Source: Saccharum officinarum
Taxonomy: Eukaryota; Streptophyta; Magnoliopsida; Poales; Poaceae
Reading direction: 5' to 3'
Assembly (NCBI GenBank): GCA_020631735.1
Contig: CM036209.1
Location: forward strand, 2,033,478 to 2,097,477
DNA length: 64,000 nucleotides
A program made the position numbers and the translations under genes. Below are positions 1 to 11,626 of the stretch, in pieces (position 1 is the first letter of the stretch; every line of letters begins with the position of its first letter). The notes beneath the pieces were generated by a model, which ran no database searches, was not told the DNA's origin, and worked only from the letters and a program-made list of their open reading frames with translations.

Positions 1-245
1 TTCTCTTCTCTTCACGGCGGTATAATCACTCGAAGCTCTTCTCTCGTATTACTTCTCGTTTCTAGCTTATAGTTGTTGTTGTGTTTAGTGAATAGCCTTG
101 TACTAGACTTGTGTAGGTGGCTTGCTTAATTAGTTAGAGCTAGTGCTTGTGCTTCGCCACCTTTCGTACTAACTCATGGTTAAGTAATTCTTGTAGAAGT
201 TTTAATTAGGCTATTCACCCCCCTCTAGCCTATTTGGACCTTACA
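1..245 (+). repeat. SIRE 5' LTR, 3' portion
   Basis: This is the end of an LTR, terminating in TTACA at 241-245, two bases before a primer-binding site. It is the same sequence as 8306-8550 apart from about two substitutions. The rest of the LTR lies upstream of the window. Confidence 0.9.
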
Positions 246-247
246 AG

Positions 248-262
248 TGGTATCGGAGCCGA
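248..262 (+). other. Primer-binding site of the SIRE element
   Basis: TGGTATCGGAGCC starts two bases after the LTR. It resembles the complement of the initiator-Met tRNA 3' end (TGGTATCAGAGC in the two Copia elements further right) with an A-to-G difference. It would prime minus-strand DNA synthesis. The same site recurs at 8553 after the next LTR. Confidence 0.85.
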
Positions 263-305
263 GGCACCGTTTATTTGAGGCTTAACAACCTACGGTGAAA
301 AAGAA

Positions 306-2384
306 ATGGCTCAATTAAGCTTGCACATCAACAACACCAAGAAGGCACCTCACTTTGATGGCACAAATTATGCATATTGGAAGGTTAAGATGACCGCACA
401 CCTAAAGTCAATCAATAGAGAAGTGTGGAAGGTCACCGAAACAAAATTTGAGGTTGCTAATCCGGAAGCACCTACACCGGTGGAAGAGAAGAAGCTCCAA
501 TGCAATGACATTGCCATTAGTGCTCTTCATGAGGCATTAGATGACAAGACATTTGAGCAAGTGAAAAACATAGAAGTTGCACATGATGCTTGGGCCAAGC
601 TAGAAGAAACATTTGAGGGCACCGAAGGCACAAAGACCGCTAAAGCATATATCTTGCAAGAAAAATTTTCAAGCTTCAAGATGCAAGATGATGAGAGTGT
701 TCCGGAGATGTTTCATAGATTGCAAGTCATTGTCAATGAGCTCAAGGCACTTGGTGAGGAGGTCAAGGACAATCAATTCTCTATGAAGTTCTTGAGAAGC
801 TTACCCAAGAGATTTGATATATTGATCACCGTGCTAGTGAGGACTACATTGAAGGATTCAACTCCTCAACAAATATTTCAAGAGGTGGTGACCGATGATT
901 CATATAGAGAAGATGATGAGAAGGATGAGTTGGTCAAGAAGAAGAAGAAGGAAAATGAAAAGAAAGATGATGAAAAGAAGAAGAGTGTGGCATTCAAAGC
1001 CACCACATCCAAGGGCAAGTCCAAGATTGAATCATCAAGTGATGAAGACTCAAGCTCTTGTGATAGTGATGACATTGATGAGAAGATGGCTCTCTTTGTC
1101 AAGCAATTTGGCAAATTCATGAAGAAGAAGGGCTATCGTGCAAGGAGGAGGAAGAACTCATCTAAGAAGAATGAGCATAACATGAGATGCTTTAGATGCC
1201 ATAGCAAGGATCATCTTATTGCAAAGTGTCCTTATGATAGTGATGATGAAGATGCTATCAAGAAGGAGAGGAAGAAGCAAAAGAAGAAGCAAGAAAGGAA
1301 GGAGAGCTCTCATAAAAGGAAGAATGATTCTCATGTTGCTACATGGGATAGTGATGATTCCTCAAGTGATGATGATGATGACTACAAGAGCAAGAAGAAG
1401 GGACATGCTAGCATTGCCATCCAAAAGAAGGTCTCCCTCTTCGACACTCCATCATGCTTCATGGCTAAGGCCGCTAAGGTATCATCCGATGATGAGAGTG
1501 ATCATGATAATGCTAGTGATAGTGATAGTGATGAAGAGGAATTCACTAAAGATGAACTAATCACTATGCTAGAAGATTGCACTCAACATTTTAAAGAATC
1601 TAGAAAGGAGTGCAAGGGCTTGCTTAAGGAAAAGAAAAACCTTATGCAAGAACTTGATGAGCTTAGGGCATCTTATGAGAGTCTAAAGGTAGACCATAAG
1701 AAGCTTCAAAAGTCTCACATTAAGCTAGAAGAAGCTCATTCCTCTCTAGTTGAAAAATATGAAAACATACCAACTAATGTTGAGAAAGCTAAAACTTGCA
1801 ACATAGGCATATCATGTGATATAATTGATGAAACTTTTCATAAGCCTATTATTGTTGCTCCTACTAACCCTTCATGTAGCTCATCTACATCATCCTCATC
1901 TAGTAGTGATGGTTTCACTTGTGACTCCACACTTATAGTTGAGAATGAAAATCTCAAGAAGGAGGTAAAAGAGCTCAATCACACATTAGCTAAGGCTTAT
2001 GGTGGTGAGGACCGCTTGCTTATGTGCTTGGGTAGCCAAAGAGCTTCTCTCTACAAAGAGGGATTGGGCTATAACCCCAAGAAAGGCAAGGCCGCTTTTG
2101 CTCCTCACAAGACTCGTTTTGTGAAGAACAATGGTAGCTATTGAAAAAGTTGCAAGTAAGTTGGTCACATAGAGCAACATTGCATGAACAAGAAATCCAA
2201 TGCAAATGTATCCTCAATCAAGTTTAATTCTTTCTATATGCTTACCAAGGGTACAAATGGTGTTCATGCTAAGTTTATTGGTACACCATGGATGGGCTCA
2301 AAGAAGAAAGCCATTTGGGTACCAAAGAGCTTAGTCTCTAACCTTGGAGGACCCAAACAAGTTTGGGTACCTAAAAAGAATTGA
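306..2384 (+). pseudogene. SIRE-type Copia gag, interrupted by stops
   Basis: The start ATG at 306 lies 60 bp after the LTR. The first open stretch has 612 codons and ends at a TGA (2142-2144). Homologous reading continues in the same frame past a TAA at about 2151-2153 to a TGA at 2382-2384. The N-terminal third holds the Copia capsid region (DUF4219/UBN2 type; tryptophan- and leucine-rich, roughly residues 10-200). It is followed by a long Lys/Asp/Glu/Ser-rich part and one CX2CX4HX4C zinc knuckle at about residues 295-308 (CFRCHSKDHLIAKC). The C-terminal part looks coiled-coil. The final piece (2184-2384) belongs to the nucleocapsid end. Gag would form the cytoplasmic virus-like particle. 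The stops make a full-length product unlikely. Confidence 0.85.
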
Positions 2385-2427
2385 TCTTGTCTTGTAGGTC
2401 AATTACAAAGCCGGAGGAAGGCATTGG

Positions 2428-5400
2428 GTGCTTGATAGTGGGTGCACTCAACATATGACCGGAGACTCTTGTATGTTCAATTCAATTGATACAAGTCAAA
2501 ATGGTGGTTTTGATGCTATCACTTTTGGCAACAACAAGAAAGGCAAGGTCAAGGGGCTTGGTAAAATTGCTATCTCAAATTACAAGAGCATATCTAATGT
2601 GTTGCTAGTTGAGAGCTTAGATTTCAATCTTTTATCAGTGGCACAACTTTGTGATCTTGGCTTCAAGTGCATATTTGGTAGTGATGATGTTGAAGTCATA
2701 AGTGTTGATGGATGAAACTTGATATTCAAAGGATTTAGACATGGTAGCTTATACTTGGTTGACTTCAATGATAGTGAGACACAATTGACATCATGCTTGC
2801 TTAGTAAATCTAGTATGGGTTGGTTGTGGCATAGAAGGCTTGGTCATGTTGGAATGAAACAATTGAACAAACTTTTGAGGCATGACTTAGTTAGAGGATT
2901 GAAAGATGTCATTTTTGAAAAGGATAAACTATGTAGTGCTTGTCAAGCCGGCAAACAAGTTGGAAATTCACATCCTAGTAAAAGTGAAATGAGCATATCA
3001 AAGGCATTTGAGCTATTGCACATGGACTTGTTTGGGCCAACAACATACACTAGCATTGGTGGCAACAAGTATGGTTTTGTGATTGTGGATGACTACACTA
3101 GATACACTTGGGTGCTCTTTCTCTATGACAAGAGTGATGTTTATGATCTATTCAAGTCTTTTGTCAAGAGGGTGCAAAATGAGTTTGAGACTACCATCAA
3201 GAAGATTAGAAGTGACAATGGTAGTGAGTTCAAGAACACAAGAATTGAAGATTTGTGTGATGATTATGGTATTGGGCATCAATTCTCACCAACATACACT
3301 CCTCAATCCAATGGTGTAGTTGAAAGGAAAAATAGAACCTTGATTGATATGGCTAGATCAATGCTTAGTGAATACAATGTGAGTCATTCATTTTGGAGTG
3401 AAGCTATCAATACGGCTTGCTATTGTAGTAACCGTCTCTATTGCCATAGGAAGCTTGGAAAGACACCATATGAACTATTGAATGGAAGAAAGCCCAACAT
3501 TGCATACTTTAGAGTGTTTGGTTGCAAATGCTATATTCTCAAGAAAGGCACTAGATTGAGCAAGTTTGAAAAGAAATGTAATGAAGGGTTCTTACTTGGT
3601 TATTCTACCACAAGCAAATCATATAGAGTTTGGAATCTCACAAATGGCACCTTGGAAGAAGTTCATGATGTTGAGTTTGATGAAACCCAAGGGTCTCAAA
3701 ATGAAGCTCAAAACCTTGATGATGTGAGAGGAGATCAATTATCAAATGCAATGAAGAACATGGACATTGGTGATATAAGGCCGATGCAAGTTGATGATGA
3801 TGATATTCATGTGATCAACCAAAGTGTGCAAATTAATACAAATCAAGCAAGCTCTAGTGGTTCTCATGATGAAGTGCAAGTTCAAGGTCAAACAAGTGAA
3901 AGCAATCAACTCCCAATACTCCAACCTACTAGCATTGCAAGAGATCATCCGTTGGACCAAATCATTGGTGGAATTCAAAGTGGTGTTCAAACTAGATCAA
4001 GATTAGCATCCTTTTGTGAGCATTACTCATTTGTCTCATTAGAAGAACCAAAGAAGATAGAAGATGCATTGAAGGATTCCGATTGGTGAATGCCATGCAT
4101 GAAGAACTAAACAACTTTGCTAGAAATCAAGTTTGGAAACTTGTTGAGAGGCCAAAGAACTACAATGTGATTGGTACTAAGTGGGTCTTTAGAAACAAGC
4201 AAGATCAAGATGGCATGGTTGTAAGGAACAAAGCAAGATTAGTAGCACAAGGATACACTCAAGTTGAGGGTCTTGACTTTGGAGAGACATATGCACCGGT
4301 TGCAAGATTGGAGGCAATTAGAATCTTATTAGCATATGCTTGTGCACACAACATCAAGCTCTATCAAATGGATGTCAAGAGTGCATTTCTAAATGGCTAC
4401 ATCAATGAAGAAGTTTATGTTGAGCAACCTCCCGGTTTTGAAGATGACAAGAAGCCTGACCATGTTTACAAGCTAAAGAAGGCATTGTATGGTTTGAAGC
4501 AAGCACCTAGAGCATGGTATGAGAGGTTGAGGGACTTTCTCCTCTCTAAAGGGTTCAAGATGGGAAAGGTTGACACCACTCTCTTCACCAAGAAGCTTGG
4601 AAATGACTTGTTTGTGTTGCAAATCTATGTGGATGACATTATCTTTGGATCAACTAACCAAGACTTTTGTGAAGAGTTTGGAAATATGATGGCTAATGAG
4701 TTTGAGATGTCTATGATTGGAGAGCTTAGTTACTTCCTTGGACTTCAAATCAAGCAAATGAAGAATGACACTTTTGTAAGTCAAGGCAAGTACATCAAGG
4801 ACATGATCAAGAAGTTTGGATTGCAAGATGCTAAGCCAATGAGCACACCAATGGGCTCTAATGATCAATTGGGTATTGATAATAGTGGGAATATGGTAGA
4901 TCAAAAGCAATACCGGTCCATGATTGGAAGTTTGCTCTATGTCACCGCTTCTAGGCCGGATGTGATGTTTAGTGTATGCAAGTGTGCAAGATATCAAGCT
5001 TCACCTAGAGAAAGTCACTTGAAAGCAACCAAGAGGATATTGAGATATCTAAAGGGCACTCATGATGTTGGATTATGGTATCCAAGGGGTCTAATTTTGA
5101 GTTGATTGGATATTCGGACTCCGACTATGGTGGATGCAAGATTGATAGAATGAGCACAAGTGGCACTTGTCAATTGCTTGGAAGGTCTCTTGTTTCATGG
5201 TCATCAAAGAAACAAAATAGTGTTGCACTATCTACCGCCGAGGCCGAATACATTAGTGCCGGTAGTTGTTGTGCACAATTGCTTTGGATGAAGGCCACTT
5301 TGAATGACTTTGGAATTAATTCAAGAATGTGCCTTATTTTGTGATAATGAAAGTGCTATCAAGATGACACAAAATCCGGTTCAACATTCAAGAACCAAGC

Positions 5401-5576
5401 ACATTGACATAAGGCATCACTTCATAAGAGACCATCAACAAAAGGGTGATATTAGTATTGAGAGCATTGGCACCGAAGATCAACTAGCCGACATCTTTAC
5501 AAAGCCACTTGATGAAAAGAGATTTTACAAGTTGAAGAATGAATTGAACATACTTGACTTCTCCAACTTGAAATGA
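2428..5576 (+). pseudogene. SIRE-type Copia pol (protease-integrase-RT-RNase H), broken
   Basis: The polyprotein lies in a different frame from gag. The aspartic protease motif is LDSGCTQHMTG at 2430-2462. A TGA at 2713-2715 interrupts it. Integrase follows, with an HHCC zinc region (WHRRLGHVG, about 2828), first core Asp in LLHMDLFGP (about 3016) and NGVVERKNRT (about 3310). A frameshift at about 4087 separates integrase from RT, which has the core YVDD at about 4627. A frameshift near 5092 precedes RNase H (LSTAEAEY, about 5230), and another near 5325 precedes the C-terminus ending TGA at 5574-5576. The domain order protease, integrase, RT, RNase H defines Copia. At least one stop and three frameshifts leave it defunct. 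Confidence 0.88.
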
Positions 5577-6600
5577 GTGCACCCCACATTCTTATATGAC
5601 ATGCCTCTCCTCCAACATAGCAAGGTAAAGTTGTTTGGCATATCATTCATACTTTGCTAAGGACATGGTTAGAACATATAGACATATTTGCATGACAAAT
5701 AGGCTCATTCATGAAAATCAAATGATTTTGATGTATATATGGTACCACTATTGCTTCTATGTTTGATTGATCTAGTGGTAGCATATGACATGTTTGTGGC
5801 TTGCAAACCTAGTGTTGAATCTAGAAAATGAGCTCATGATGTGTAATTCAACATGGTCAAGATAACCCTTATACTTTATGAGGTGTGAAAAAGCTTGTCC
5901 TTGGATCAAACCGAATTACATATTCTAGGCAAGTGATCTAGATTGAACCATAATTTGGACTCCCTCATATTGATTGACTTATCTCTCACTAAATTGGCAC
6001 CTTTTTGGTGATTGTTGACAAAGGGGAGAGAAAAGTCACAAAGATATTGCAAAGAGGAAATAAGATAATAAGGGGGAGAGAAATCATAGGGGGAGAGAAA
6101 AGTCATAGGGAAGCAAGCTCATGAATTATTTGTTGCATTTGTATGTGCACTAACATGATGAATTGTTGCATTGCAAAGCTTAAATTCATATTCATGATTG
6201 TTGGTGTTTGCTAGAAATAGAACTTGAATGATGATTTGTTGAGAGTAGCTTTACAAGCGGTATCTAGACACCTTTGCTTATAATGTTGATCTCACGGGGT
6301 ACTTTAGTGTTTGTGATCTTTACAAGTGATGTATTACAAATGGTGTCTAGCTACTCGATGCTAAGGATGGTATATAAAGGCAACTCCGATTGGTATCACG
6401 CTTCAAAGGTCCATTCTATATACCTTAGCATCAATTTGATAGTAGTAACTCTCCCAAAATTCAAATCCATACATATGTGCATAATTGAACCAAACTCATG
6501 GAAGCACATATGTAGGGGGAGCTAATACTATCGAAATTGAAAATTGATTTCATTTCATATCTTTGTGATGGTTGTCATCAATTACCAAAAAGGGGGAGAT
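5577..6600 (+). other. SIRE 3' untranslated region with polypurine tracts
   Basis: No gene is seen between pol and the 3' LTR. The stretch is AT-rich. Several GGGGGAGA tracts lie at about 6023-6110, and the probable primary polypurine tract (AAAAAGGGGGAGAT) abuts the LTR at 6587-6600. Polypurine tracts prime plus-strand synthesis. The extra tracts resemble the terminal one, but any role is inference. Confidence 0.6.
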
Positions 6601-7249
6601 TGAAAGCCCAAGTTTGGTTTTGGTAATTAATGACACCAAGTTGCTAATGCCATGTGTTAAGTGTTTTGAGTTAGGCATAAGCAACACATGTGATGAAGGT
6701 GTATGTGGCAAGGAGTGGTGGCCACAAGATCACAAAGAGATGGTGCATGGACATGAAATGATGATCATGGTGGAGATGCACATAAAAGGAAGGACATGAT
6801 GATCAAGTGAAAGAGAAGGATCTAAGAGCGCAAGGCAAAGGTATAACCATAGGGTTTTCCTTTTGCCGGTCTAAGATGAGTAGAGAAGTGATTGACCGGG
6901 TTTAGGATACATAGCCGACTATCAAGAGGGGCAATCACGGTTAGCTCGGAAATCAAGTGCCACTAGATCAATGTCTTGAGCATATGCATTAGGATCTAGT
7001 AAAGAGCTAACATAACGCCTTGGAAATGATTGTGAAATGCTAACACACATGCACATGGTGGTGTACACTTGGTGGTGTTAGCACATTTGTGAAGGCGGTG
7101 GAGTTTAAGCGGTAGAGAGGGGTTTGGGTTCCTCTCTCCTCCCGCCGAGCTTGCGAGGCGGGATTCGGCGCTTTTTGGAGAAGTAAAATGCCTATTTTCT
7201 ATTGCGCCGGAAGTCGAAAAAGAAACGGAGGCGAACGGAGGTCACAGAG

Positions 7250-7702
7250 ATGATCGGACGCGGTCTCTGTATGACCGACGCGTCCGGTCAGTGTTCAGCG
7301 TCTGCGCGGTTTTCAGTTTGATGATCGGACGCGTCCGGTCATCCAGGGAGCTACTGGACTCTAATCGGACGCTGGCACTGTGGCGTCCGGTCAGTTCAAC
7401 AGCGCGTCCGGTCAGTTCTCCTGAGCGAATCAGAGCGCGCGACCGGCGCGTCCGGTCCCTCACGTAACCGGAGCGTCCGGTCAGGCGTCCAGAAGGGTAG
7501 AGCGAAGCGGAGTAACGATCGGACGCGCGCGCGTCCGGTCACGTGCGATCGGACGCGTCCGGTCTCAACGGGAGCATACTGGAATGCGACCGGACGCGGG
7601 CACTGTCGCGTCCGGTCAATCGGTTCAGCGCGTCCGGTCACGGCAACGGCTAGTTCTGACACGCACTGTTTCTTGCTGTCGTGTAGTGACCGGACGCGTT
7701 TT
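7250..7702 (+). repeat. Dispersed GC-rich palindromic motif array in the SIRE LTR
   Basis: Many copies of GCGTCCGGTCA and its complement-like partner GATCGGACGCG occur at irregular spacing. Pairs join into the palindrome GACCGGACGCGTCCGGTC. The array sits just upstream of the LTR TATA box, in the U3 position. It is far richer in CpG than the surrounding LTR. A regulatory role is possible but unproven. Confidence 0.75.
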
Positions 7703-7743
7703 TCGCTGCGTCGTCTGTAACGGCTAGCTGCGTACCCCTTCGT

Positions 7744-7751
7744 TATAAATA
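7744..7751 (+). promoter_or_regulatory. TATA box of the SIRE LTR
   Basis: TATAAATA lies downstream of the GC-rich motif array. A transcription start would be expected about 30 bp further on, near 7775-7780. This is pattern-based only. Confidence 0.55.
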
Positions 7752-8550
7752 GACGTTGGCCGGGGTTTGAGGGCAACTCTTGCACATTTTGAGATATAGA
7801 GACATACTTTGAGCTAGAGAACAACCCCTCCACTCATCTCTTTGCATAGTTGCACATCTTGAGTGAGATTGAGTGAGATTCAAGTGCATTGCTTGAGAGT
7901 TGCATTCTAGAGGCACTTGATCTTCGAGTTGCTGCGGATTTCTTGTTACTCTTCCGTGTTTCCCGACACGGTAGACGGCTTGGAGCAGCGAAGGTGATTG
8001 AGCTCGCAATTGGAGATTGTTGGAGCCTTCACCAAGTGTTGTAAGGGGTTCTTGATCCTTCCCCGCGGGAGTTCGCAAATTGGATACTCTAGTGGAGCTC
8101 GTGGCTTGGAGGATCCCCATCTTGTGTGCGGTTGTGCGGCGCCCGCCGAGGGCTCGACTCTTGATAGTCGATTAGCTCGCGAACCGACAAGTGGGTGTAT
8201 CGCCACAACGGGGAGTAGCTTGCCGGGAAGCAAGTGAACCTCGGGATAAATTCTTGTGTCATTCTCTTCCCGAGGATTTCTCTTGTATGATTGATTGATT
8301 GGTATTTCTCTTCTCTTCACGGCGGTATAATCACTCGAAGCTCTTCTCTCGTATTACTTCTCGTTTCTAGCTTATAGTTGTTGTTGTGTTTAGTGAATAG
8401 CCTTGTACTAGACTTGTGTAGGTGGCTTGCTTAATTAGTTAGAGCTAGTGCTTTTGCTTCGCCACCTTTCGTACTAACTCGTGGTTAAGTAATTCTTGTA
8501 GAAGTTTTAATTAGGCTATTCACCCCCCTCTAGCCTATTTGGACCTTACA

Positions 8551-8787
8551 AGTGGTATCGGAGCCGAGGCATACCATTTATTTTGAGCTTAACAACCTAC
8601 GGTGAAAAGAAATGGCTCAATTTAAGCTTGCACATCACAACACCAAGAAGGAACCTAACTTTGATGCATCAAATTATTCATATTGGAGGTTAGATGACCG
8701 CACAACCTAAAGTCAATCAATATAGAGAAGTGTGGAAGGTAAACCGAAACAAAATTGAGGTTGCTAATCCGAAAGCACCTACACCGA
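8551..8787 (+). pseudogene. Second SIRE leader and gag 5' end, cut by the assembly gap
   Basis: Directly after the LTR there is a second primer-binding site and a second copy of the leader and gag start, alignable to 246-480. It differs by many single-base insertions and deletions plus a few substitutions, unlike the neighbouring LTR, which is nearly identical to its partner. It stops at the N run. The element may continue as a tandem LTR-internal-LTR-internal array, or this may be a low-quality contig end. Confidence 0.75.
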
Positions 8788-8887
8788 NNNNNNNNNNNNN
8801 NNNNNNNNNNNNNNNNNNNNNNNNNNNNNNNNNNNNNNNNNNNNNNNNNNNNNNNNNNNNNNNNNNNNNNNNNNNNNNNNNNNNNNN
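8788..8887. other. Assembly gap (100 N)
   Basis: Exactly 100 unknown bases, the usual placeholder for a gap of unknown size. SIRE sequence lies on the left and Gypsy RT on the right, so the 5' LTR, gag and protease of the Gypsy element are missing or elsewhere. Confidence 0.98.
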
Positions 8888-11626
8888 GAAAGGGTTGATT
8901 CGTCCTAGTTCATCGCGTGGGATGTCCTGCTATCTTTGTAAAGAAGAAGGATCAGTCGTTGCGGATGTGCGTAGATTATAGACCTCTCAATGCAGTCACT
9001 GTCAAAATAAGTACCCTCTACCACGTTCGACATCTTGTTTGATCAGTTGTCTAAAGCTAAAGTTTTCTCCAAGATCGATCTAAGATCTGGCTACCATCAA
9101 ATTAAAATCCGCTCGGAAGATGTTCCAAGACAGCCTTTTTCTACCAGATACGATCTTTATGAGTATCTTGTTATGTCTTTCAGCTTGACAAATGCCCCCG
9201 CACACTTTATGTACTTGATGAATTCGGTGTTTATGCCCGAATTGGACAAGTTTGTGGTGGTATTTATTGATGACATCCTGATATATTCTGTAATGAGGAA
9301 GATCACGCTGAATATCTGCGGATAGTCCTCACAAGACTGCATGAACATCAACTTTATGAAAGTTCAGTAAGTGCGAATTTTGGCTCGAGAAGTACCTTTC
9401 TTGGGCATGTGTTGTCCGATGGGGGAATTATGGTGGACCCGCGCCAAGGTACAAGAAGTACTGAACTGGAAGGCTCCTATCTCGGTTCATGAGGTCCGGA
9501 GTTTTCTTGGTTTGGCTGGCTATTATCGTCGCTTCATCCCGGATTTCTCCAAAATAGCCAAGCCGATGACTCGGTTGCTGCAAAAAGACACCAGGTTTGT
9601 CTGGACTCCTGAGTGTGATGCGGCTTTTCACAAACTGCGAACTCTCCTAACCTCAGCTCCGGTTTTGGCACAACCGGATATCGAGAAACCATTTGATGTT
9701 TATTGTGATGCCTCAGGCATAGGTTTGGGAGGTGTTCTGATGCAGGAAGGCCGAGTAATTGCATATACCTCTCGACAACTTCGGAAGCATGAGGCAATTA
9801 TCCAACGCATGACTTAGAACTCGCCGCATGTTGTTCATGCTTTGAAAGCCTGGCGGCACTACCTGTTGGGCAATGTTTGCAATATCTACACAGACCACAA
9901 AAGCCTCAAATACATCTTCACCCAACCCGAGTTGAATATGCGTCAACGAAGATGGCTCGAGTTGATTAAAGATTATAACCTTCAAGTGCACTATCATCCT
10001 GGCAAGGCAAATGTGGTTGCGGATGCTTTAAGCCGTAAGTCTCATTGCCATTCCTTAGTTGAAACTGATTTTCATCGATCTCCGCCTTCTACATCCAGCA
10101 GTCTTGTACAACATCACTGTCAGTTGTACTCTCAAAAACAGGATTATTGAACTCCAAAAGACTGACACTGGTATATCCACATCAAGCGTAAGATGAAAGA
10201 ACAAGAACTACAACAGTTCAGGATAGATGAAGAGGGTGTACTATGGTTCAAGGATAGGTTAGTTGTGCCTAAGGACCGAGAGCTTAGAAATGATATTATG
10301 TCTGAAGCACACTCCTCTAAGTTGTCCATCCATCCTGGTAGCAATAAGATGTATTATGATTTGAAGCCATACTATTGGTGGACCAAAATGCGGAAGGAGA
10401 TAGCTGCATATGTGGCCAGGTGTGACACCTGCTGTAGAGTTAAAGCTGTGCACATGAAAGCTGGGTTGCTTCAACCACTTTCTATCCCAGGTTGGAAATG
10501 GGAAGAGATAAGTATGGATTTCATTGTCGGTCTTCCTCCTACTGTCAAAAATCATAACTCCATCTGGGTAATTGTGGATCGTTTGACCAAATCAGCTCAT
10601 TTCATTCCAGTTAGAGTGGACTATCGTCCCACTGACTATGCTGAGTTGTACTTCAATCAGATAGTCCGGCTCCATAGGATACCTCGTACTATCATATCTG
10701 ACCGTGGTCCCCAGTTCACTGCTCGCTTTTGGGAGCACTTGCATCACCTTCTGGGAACCAAGTTAGTGAGAAGCTCTGTTTATCACCCCCAGACATCAGG
10801 ACAGACGGAACGGGTTAACCAAATCTTGGAAGATCTGTTGCGGGCATGTGTCATTTCATCCAAGGGTTCTTGGGAAAAATGGTTACCTCTAGCCGAGTTT
10901 TCGTACAATAATAGTTATCAAGAAAGTATTAAGATGGCTCCATTCGAAGCTTTGTACGGTCGTAAGTGTAGAACTCCACTAAACTGGGTAGAAGCTGGTG
11001 AAAGGAGGTATTATGGTATTGATTTTGTTCATGAAGCTGAGGAACAAGTCCGTACCATCCAAAAACATATGGCTGCAGCCCAAGCTAGACAGAAAAGTTA
11101 TGCTGATCGTCGTAGAAAACCACTCGAGTTTGAAGTTGGAGACTTCGTGTATCTGAAAGTTTCTCCAATGAAAAGTGTCCAACGTTTTGGTGTTAAGCGG
11201 AAACTTGCGCCGAGATACGTGGGTCCTTTCCAGATCATAGGCAAGAGTGGAGCTATTGCGTATAAAATCCAGTTACCTCTAGAAATGAGTGCCATATTCA
11301 ACGTCTTCCATGTATCTCAGCTCAAAAAGTGTCTTCGAGTTCCTGAGGAAAGAGTCCCTTTAGGAGATATCAGGCTGGAATCCGATCTAACTTACGAAGA
11401 AAAGCCAGTCCGAGTGATCGATACTCAGGAACGAGTGACTAGAAGCAAAGTGGTTAAGTGGTATAAAGTAATGTGGAGTAATCAGGGTAGTGAAAGTGAC
11501 GCTACATGGGAACGGGAGGACTATTTGCGGGATGGTTATAAGGAATTCTATAAAAAATGGTACGCTTTCCAAATCTCGGGACGAGATTTTTATAAGGGGG
11601 AGGGCTGTAACACCTCAGGTGTTTAG
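8888..11626 (+). pseudogene. Gypsy pol fragment: RT-RNase H-integrase-chromodomain
   Basis: Visible parts in order are: RT fingers and palm ([17 protein letters not shown], about 9062) with catalytic [10 protein letters not shown] (about 9264); the RNase H region (VYCDASGIGLGG, about 9699); the integrase zinc region and core (SMDFIVGLP, about 10514; SDRGPQF, about 10699; SGQTERVNQ, about 10798); and a chromodomain-like end (about 11405-11530). From 8888 to about 10190 the frame is broken repeatedly by small indels. From 10193 to 11626 it is open for 477 codons. The last codons run about 20 bp into the LTR. Chromodomain Gypsy integrases are known to target heterochromatin; whether this copy did is unknown. 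Confidence 0.85.

Larger units (their letters stand above)
1..8550 (+). mobile_element. SIRE/Maximus-type Ty1-Copia retrotransposon (5' LTR cut by window edge)
   Basis: The order is LTR end (1-245), primer-binding site, gag, protease-integrase-RT-RNase H, polypurine tract and a full LTR (6601-8550). The Lys/Glu/Asp/Ser-rich gag, Copia domain order and nearly 2-kb LTR fit the SIRE (Maximus) lineage. Bases 1-245 match 8306-8550 with about two mismatches, so insertion was fairly recent, yet the coding region carries several stops and frameshifts. No envelope-like third ORF is seen before the 3' LTR. The target-site duplication cannot be checked: the 5' end is outside the window, and the 3' LTR is followed by more internal sequence rather than host DNA. 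Confidence 0.9.
6601..8550 (+). repeat. SIRE LTR, complete, 1950 bp
   Basis: It begins TGAAAGCCC right after the polypurine tract and ends in CTTACA, matching the end of the 5' LTR. It contains a GC-rich tandem-motif block (about 7250-7700) and a TATA box at 7744. It would act as both promoter and terminator. It is followed by a further primer-binding site and gag start rather than flanking host DNA, so it is shared by two internal regions. Confidence 0.9.

Noticed and set aside
7250..7702. CRISPR-like array of short repeats
   Set aside because: Spacing is irregular, the units overlap and are palindromic, and this is a plant LTR.
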